DNA of 64,000 nucleotides from Nilaparvata lugens (taxonomy: Eukaryota > Arthropoda > Insecta > Hemiptera > Delphacidae), in assembly GCF_014356525.2 (NCBI RefSeq), contig NC_052507.1:56653621-56717620 (forward strand), read 5' to 3'. The notes beneath the pieces were generated by a model. That model made no database searches. It saw nothing but the letters and a program-made list of their open reading frames with translations, and was not told the origin of the DNA. Below, piece after piece: positions 57,640 through 64,000 of the stretch. Both the position numbers and the translations under genes were made by a program. Each line of letters starts with the position of its first letter. The first letter of the stretch is position 1.

Positions 57640-58330
57640 TTTGAGTATCCTCAGAACAGACTTGGGAGATGAAGTTGATGTGGGAGAAAGACAGTATGAT
57701 GAAGCGAGAGAGAGTGACGTTAGGGTGAGTGATTCAGAGATGGGGGGAAAGTGAGAGAGAGTGTCTAAGAGGGAGAAAGCAAGAAAAAGAGAGAGAGCCA
57801 ATTGCGATTTTGAGAAGTAATATTGGACACAGGTGAAAAATTACTTTAGATAGTGAGACAATGTTAGATTGATAAAGGGAAGGAGATTGATAGAGAAACA
57901 GTGTCTGGAACTAAGAGATGAAGAAGAAAGAGAAGGACTGAGGGAGAGAGAGTGATTGAGGCTATTGTACTTTTGACGATTCACAGGACAGATAGCATAA
58001 GTTAGAGAGTATTTGATACAATTATGAGGGTGAATAGAGAGAGGAAGAGAATCAGGAAGAGAGATTTAGAGTCAGAGAATATGATTGTTTGTGAGAGACG
58101 GAAAGTGAGTGGGAGGGAAACAGAGCATGTAGAATGATTCAGGAGTTTACTAGTCGGAAATAAGAATGACAACAGATGTAACATAGGAGAGTTAGTGAGA
58201 GATAGATCGGTTGAAAGGTGGAAAGTGGAAAATAGAATGATGCTTTGTGGAAGTGCGAGAGAGAGTGTGAGAGAAAAGAGAGTGTGATAGCGAAGGAGAA
58301 TAGTGAGCGTTGAAGTTGAAGTGTCAGCCA
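57640..58330. repeat. Purine-rich tract (GAGA-rich)
   Basis: GAGAGAGTG-type sequence on the plus strand for about 700 bases. The S/L/T-rich frame on the other strand is an artefact. Confidence 0.8.
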
Positions 58331-59942
58331 TGTATCATTTCAGGTGTCACTTGCATTGTCAACCGTCCTGTTAACCCACTCTCAGAGAGCACCTAAACGT
58401 AATCTTACGCCGTAACAGGCGGCGTCTATCTTTACGGCTGACTCCGGCCGTATATTGTCGCATTGCGTATTGATCAAGTAGACAGTGGTAGGCTATGGCT
58501 TGTGTCTCTGCTCATGTGTGTGCCGTAATCCCAATTCCAGCCTACTAAGCTTGTGGAGATATTCTAAGGTCAAACCACTGAGGTCTCAACAGTACCCTGG
58601 CTGAACCTTTCTCCATTGTAAATGATGTATGGAATGAATTTCTGGATTATATGAATCGATTTTAATGTAGTGGATCTTGTTCGGATTGCTAATTCTAGAT
58701 TTGTTCGGACAATATAGTGGATCTCCTATGAATTGAAAGGGAATAGATTAAAATAAAATCACTTGTTTCTTCAATTATCATTCTAACTTACATTAGACAC
58801 GGCTGATCAAACAGTTTAAAAAGGATATTCTGGGTTGTAGAGCTCGGGAGAAGCAGTACAGAGCTCAGTTTCCCATCTTACCTCACAAGCTGATGATGAG
58901 AAATGGTTTGTTCAAGTTAGTAGTACTATCTATCTTGCAGTAGTATTATTTGTGGGCTGGCTATCAACCAACGAGAACATGATGTTGTGATTTGAAATTC
59001 AACTTTCATAGAATTCCACCGATTCATAGGTTTCCTCAATTGTTTTGTTTTTGTTTCAATTGATTAGAATGATTAATTCCTATGTTACATGTTATTCAAT
59101 CTATCCGATATATATTTTATATAAATATACTGTAACGGCACATTTTAAACGAAGGCCCCAAACTATGAACAAACTCTTCACCCTGTTTTCTGCTAACTGT
59201 CAGATGACGCAGCTCCCACTCAACTTACCGATTATGAAGCAAGTCCATTTACGAAATAAATATGATTCCTTTTTGCCATTTTTTCAACCTCAAATGAAAA
59301 TGAATATTTCAAATGATTGAATCTCCCCTTCAACTTATCCTTATTTATTATTAAATTCAATTTATTTCCACATGAAATTACAAATTTGTGCAATATAGTT
59401 AAGTTAAAATAAAATAACAAATATAAAAATAAATTACTTTACTATTTCGTTTCAAAATTGTAACAACATTGTGAAGTGGAATCTCCCAAGAAGACTATAC
59501 GTCTACGACTATTCTGGTCAAATGACAAAAATAGGACAATGTGTACAGCAACCCCACCATTGACTGATGGAGGAGGCATTGGACAGTATCTGAATTGCTG
59601 TACGTCGTGTGTTGTAATAAGTCGTGAAATGTTCTGCCGAAAAATATCCATTTATGCTGATAACTAAACCGCATGTGAGCCAGACAGCCATGAATGACTT
59701 TATTATCATTTGCAGCCATTCATAGGACGACTCCGTGAGTGCAAAAATAAACTTTTTTTTATTGTTTGTCATTGTCCAGTTTCGTTTCATGTTTCCCAAA
59801 CTTAGTAATTCCACCGATCTTCAACCAAAATATAACTAAATTCTACAGATAAATTTTCTGTTATTATGAAAAACAATTCAGTTCTGCTTACCTCAGCCCT
59901 TTCCTTTGAATTTTAATATTCTTATTTTCAGTTAATAAAAAA
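58331..59942. other. Spacer with a CpG-rich patch and a weak chemoreceptor-like frame
   Basis: 58390-58470 is unusually CpG-rich (CTTACGCCGTAACAGGCGGC, GACTCCGGCCGTATATTG) and may be part of an unrecognised repeat. The minus-strand frame at 59518-59814 is listed separately. Nothing else is supported. Confidence 0.4.
59518..59814 (-). CDS. Open frame with weak resemblance to an insect odorant receptor C-terminus
   Basis: A 98-codon minus-strand frame. Residues 30-75 read ESSYEWLQMIIKSFMAVWLT, CGLVISINGYFSAEHFTTYY, NTRRTAIQIL. The order W-x5-K..F hydrophobic, L-V-I-S-x-x-G-Y-F, then N-T-x-x-T-A-I-Q-I-L recalls the last helix of 7tm_6 receptors (L-x-I/L-T/S-x-G-x-F ... V-L-K-T-S-Y-S-x-F-x-x-L). 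The usual proline before LxI is G, the Y of the YS motif is R, and the spacing after GYF is about two residues short. No upstream exons were found. It may be a receptor pseudogene or chance. Confidence 0.15.
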   Translation of the reverse strand: MELLSLGNMKRNWTMTNNKKKFIFALTESSYEWLQMIIKSFMAVWLTCGLVISINGYFSAEHFTTYYNTRRTAIQILSNASSISQWWGCCTHCPIFVI

Positions 59943-60055
59943 ATCGAGTGACCTGGCTGGTTCAGGTCTATTGTCAGAGTTTTCAGGTCGCAACTGATCA
60001 ATTTCAGGGTCTCTGACATGACCTAACGACTGCTTTTCAGGCAGCCGGGCCCGAT
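59943..60055 (-). mobile_element. SINE-like conserved domain, copy C
   Basis: It matches copy A from TCGAGTGACCTGGCTGGTTC through CAGGTCGCAACTGATCAATT, GACATGACCTAACGACTGCT and GGCAGCCGGG. It ends just before the CACGTTAA segment. Confidence 0.8.
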
Positions 60056-61000
60056 GTTTCATTTTGGGTTAAAAACAGAACTCATTAACAGGCCTCACGT
60101 TCATTCAATGAGCTATCCAAGACATAAAACTTCAAAATAATAAACAGTTACACTTTGCGTCCAAATAAAGATAGAACACATGTCGTCACCAACAGGGACC
60201 AGTAAAAAAAGGTTACAATTGACATCACTGAATAGAGAACAGTAAAAATCGTTACAATACCCAACAACTCCACAAGAGAATGGAAAAAGTTCACCAATAT
60301 GAAATTTTATTGTAATAATAAGCAAATTAAAATATTATCAGCTGCTATTCATGATGGAATTTTTGCCAGATAGATCGCTGACAAACAATACAAATATTTC
60401 GCTGACAAACATTTGAGTGATCACGAATTATAGAAAGTACCAGTGTTGCGTAATTACTTCGAAAGAAATCAGATTACTGGCTGTAGGTATAGAAATGTGA
60501 TAGATATACACATATCATGTAATATTATATGTTATACTAATGTAATATGTATTTATAACATTCTATACTCACTGATCACAGGTTTATAATGTGTGAGTTT
60601 GCCGTAATGTATTTTATTCACCACAACAAGCGGAAAATATTTATAAAAAGCCTTCAACAAATTCTTTTATCAGCTATGAAATTATAAAACAGTACGGTAA
60701 GGTAATAATTTCACACCAAGTAATAATAGTGTCTACATTTTGACAGAAATATTCCACGTCAAAATTCAATTTCTGGTGACAAAATCAACATGTTTCGGTT
60801 TGGAAAACCAACACTCCTCATAACGTGTCACCAAAGCCACGTCAAACGCTTATATTCGCTTATAATCCCTTAATATTATTCCTGGCCGTTTATGAATGAA
60901 CAGTTTTGCATATACAGAGGCCTCAAAACACATCCTGCCTTTGTTCTCCTTATTATACAGAGTGGATGGAATTTCTGCCCATCGGCCGACATCAACTAAT
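60056..61000. other. AT-rich spacer
   Basis: No supported feature. About 60785-60835 contains AACATGTTTCGGTTTGGAAA, the complement of the CCGAAACATGTT motif in the 26-kb foldback element. Confidence 0.5.
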
Positions 61001-61004
61001 AATA

Positions 61005-61875
61005 TTTTCTCTCTCTCTCTCCCATAGAAATGCACTCTCTCTCACTAATCACTATCTCTCTCAGACATTCTTTGCCTCTCCTGTCATATATTAGATTCTC
61101 TTTGTTCCTCTCTATCATTCTTTCTGGCTTCATCTTTCCCTGTTATATCCTTTTCATCTTTATACCTTTCATATCAACCTCTAGTCACCTCTTCACCAAT
61201 AAACATAATTGAATAATATTTGCTCTGTCGTACACTTTCTTCATTCTCCTCTTTTATATTCCATCTCATCCTCTTTGTCTCCCATTCTCCTATCCTCACC
61301 TATTCCAAACTTCTAATATTGGCATTATCAACGTGAACTAAAAATATAAATGGAGATTATTAGTATGATAAAGACTTTATCATACAAGTACTCTCCATTT
61401 ATATTTCTAGTTTAGTATATTTAGTTCATTTCTAGTACTTATTATATGAAGAGTAATAGGATTTCTTTCTTACTACCATTATCTCTATCTCTCTCCTCTT
61501 ACTCTATCATTCCTGATTCATCCTCTTTCATCAAGTCAAGCTTTGACATTATACTCCATTTACATCTCCAATCAACATAATTGAATAATATGATTGTGCT
61601 CTCTCTTCTCTTACTTCCTCTCACACACACAAAAACCCACACAATGTCTTCCTAATCCACTCTCTCTCTATCTCTTTATTTCTCTCATGCTATTTTTCTA
61701 TCATTCTCCCTTTCAATTCACTCCCAGAACTCAATCAACCTTCCATATTATCCTTTATTATTCCCGTGACCAATCAACATGATTTGATAATAATCGCTGT
61801 CTCTGTCTCTCTCTTCTTCACATTCATGCAACTCTCTTTGTCATTGACCCTCCCACCCTCTTTAACACCACTTCC
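61005..61875. repeat. Pyrimidine-rich tract
   Basis: CTCTCTCTC-rich plus strand, densest at 61009-61080 and 61655-61690, with an embedded hairpin at 61337-61414. Open frames here are bias artefacts. Confidence 0.8.
61337..61414. repeat. Inverted repeat, ~38-bp arms
   Basis: AACTAAAAATATAAATGGAG and ATGATAAAG pair with CTTTATCAT and CTCCATTTATATTTCTAGTT with a few mismatches and almost no loop. It is probably a small foldback MITE. No target duplication was identified. Confidence 0.7.
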
Positions 61876-62474
61876 TTCCCGTAGTCACTTCCGTTAATTC
61901 AGTAGTAACAATCGTAATTCAATTAGCTAATGCTAATAGGCTGGCGGAATAATAATTAGAATACCTCGATTGTATCCTAATCTGAACCTTTGTTGTTGTT
62001 GGGGCTCATTTCCTCTTGATATAGGCGTGTGCAATTTGCAATAGTGAGAAAGTAACAGAGATTTGAGATTAAATAATCAGTATATTATGGAGAAGAGTGG
62101 AAGTAGGAGCATGATATTTTGATGAATAAATTGTTCACTGGGTACAATGATACAAGATGAATGGAGGAACTTTTAAGGATGAGAGAAGAATATTCCGTGA
62201 GTATGATCGAGAAAAAGAGAGAAAGAAAATGGAAGATATTGAATATAACGGAATAGAGGGTTAAAAACAGTAACAATTTCTCAACAATTATAATACCTTC
62301 ATCATACCATCATGGATTGATTAACATCATAGTAATTGGATTTCTATTCAGATCTTGTATTGATCAGCCAAATGCTTTAACTGGTCATAATACACAGTAA
62401 AAATAATAGCATTCTAATAGTACAATTGATTCCAACAGTAAAACTATTGTTATCATATTGCGATTTACTAATAG

Positions 62475-62570
62475 ACTGTCAATACTCTTTGTGAATAAGA
62501 TCGATGCTTCTCATTCAACCAATGCTGGCAGTTCAGTAAACTTATGAATATAGTTCACTATATAATCTAG
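62475..62570 (+). repeat. Single monomer of the ~94-bp repeat
   Basis: GACTGTCAATACTCTTTGTG, GATGCTTCTCATTCAACCAA, TGCTGGCAGT and TTCACTATATAATCT follow the unit order of the 33.5-kb array. Confidence 0.65.
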
Positions 62571-64000
62571 TATTGGATTGCACACGAGTTCGACTCCTGT
62601 TATGAGAAAAGTGTTACCCATAACTTTCATTTTCATTCACACCTTGAAGGCGAACCCCAACTAATACGTCTCGTGAGAGGGTCTTAATGATGAAATAATA
62701 ATTCGAATACCTTAATTGTAAACGTTATGTGATTTGAAGGGTACCATAATAGAGAGAAGATAGCATGAGCTATGCTACTCATAGAAAAAAAGAAACATAA
62801 TTTTATATTTTATATAAGCTGCTATATCCATATCGCAAGACAGGAAAGGATCAGCTGCTGGTTTAAACTCAGAATATAATATTTGATGAATGCAACTATA
62901 GCAACCAATAGCTGCTCAGAGCAGCGTTATACCTATTTGAGATTCACATTCTAGAGTTAGTAGAAATGATGGGAAGACTCTGTTGCCACCTTCCCTTTCT
63001 CACCACCTGCTATAGTAGATGACTGTGATTCGAGTCATTACGGTATATCTGGATTGATATTGGTTTCTTTTCAATAATGACCAAACCATTATCATTCTAA
63101 CTCAAATATATTTTATTCATCAATAAAATATCATTTTTCATTATTTAATAATAGATTTTCATAATTTTGAGATTTGAGTAGTTCTTTATATAACTACATA
63201 GTCTACAAACAACTTGGAAAGTCTGTGGAGTTTGAAAAAAAAGAGCTATCCGCTTTGTCTAATGACAGAGAAGGATAGCAAAATCATGCATACTTTATAA
63301 CATGAATTTCACTTTAGATTATGGATATGACCCTTATTCAACGTTTCGGTCCAAGCTTAACAATTTTTGAGCAATCAAATTATTATTGAATTATTGGAGT
63401 TATCCACTTAAAGTTTAATGTGATTCTATTTTGTACTGAGAACATTTTTTACAAACATGATAATATTAGTCAATAATCACAATAAATTTACTTCTCGTGG
63501 TGTGAAACTCTTATGTGCTACTGATCCATTACGATACGGTACTACTCACACTCACTCATGATACATGTCACTGAATTTGAACAATGCCTGAAAAATAACA
63601 GTTGTAAACTTCCATAATAAAGAAAAAACGTGATACCAACTCATTAAGATTCTCATCGTACGAGCAGTATGATCGCACTCACACTGACTTATAGAAGGAT
63701 ACAAACAAACATGGTGACTACTTTATTGTTTTGTCTATCCGATAAATAAATGAATGAATAAATGTATAAATGAATACATAAATAAATAAATATTGTCTTC
63801 ATGCATGGTGAAATTCATTTCTAGCTGTCAGCGATGCTTTTATTCAATGGGAAGCACTGCTGTTGTCCATGTGGGTCTCTAACAGATTAAAGTGAATCTT
63901 ACTATAGACTTTCAACAAAAATAATCGAGTTTTGTCGCAGTGCTCCTGCAATTAATTATGGAATTGAATCAACCAAAACAAGCACTACAAAATGATCGTT
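62571..64000. other. AT-rich spacer to window end
   Basis: No supported gene. An AAT-rich short repeat lies at 63745-63795. A diverged inverted copy of the ~94-bp repeat (CTGTCAGCGATGCTTTTATT, GGGAAGCACTGCT, CTTACTATAG) lies at about 63822-63920. Confidence 0.5.

Noticed and set aside
62580..62650. tRNA or SINE B box (GAGTTCGACTCC)
   Set aside because: No A box at the right spacing, no acceptor stem and no flanking duplication.

Overview
The window is intergenic and/or intronic DNA of a eukaryote, almost certainly an arthropod. It is AT-rich, full of microsatellites, strand-biased purine or pyrimidine tracts and decayed transposable elements, and it has no operons, ribosome binding sites or compact gene arrays. 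The mix of elements fits a hemipteran such as a planthopper: non-LTR retrotransposons ending in AATC or TAA repeats, a tRNA-derived SINE, Helitrons, PIF/Harbinger, piggyBac, hAT and Penelope-like debris. That taxonomic guess rests on recall of typical element styles, not on a search.

Layout. 0-6 kb: the 3' tail of an AATC-tailed LINE, a decayed reverse transcriptase (minus strand), a 5'-truncated R4/Dong-like element between two TAA microsatellites, a SINE-like domain, a heat-shock-type promoter remnant, and the first copy of a repeat family that I call family A. 6-26 kb: mostly unannotatable AT-rich DNA and long purine or pyrimidine tracts, a young tRNA-SINE with a perfect 14-bp target duplication, a plausible 3'-terminal host exon (minus, 7930-8079), a 205-bp MITE, and family A copy 2. 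26-34 kb: two foldback elements (one with a 15-bp target duplication), an open coding-like segment beside a hAT-like terminus, an RT remnant split by a 53-bp hAT MITE, and a ~94-bp tandem repeat. 37-39 kb: a PIF/Harbinger-like element with long inverted arms and a MADF-domain remnant. 43-57 kb: two Helitron-like elements in opposite orientation, a longer copy of the AATC LINE, a ~45-bp satellite interrupted by a Penelope-like GIY-YIG remnant, and a ~1.9-kb tandem duplication of family A in which one copy has taken a piggyBac-type MITE. 57-64 kb: purine and pyrimidine tracts, the third SINE-like domain copy and scattered satellite monomers.

No complete host protein-coding gene is visible. Four short open segments are offered as candidate exons at low to moderate confidence. 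The transposon insertions give a usable relative chronology: empty and filled sites sit side by side in the 50-54 kb duplication, and a MITE sits inside an RT remnant at 32.6 kb. I found no evidence of a new multi-gene system. The most distinctive material is structural: element-in-element nesting, repeats shared between families, and in-frame fusion of a microsatellite to RT debris.
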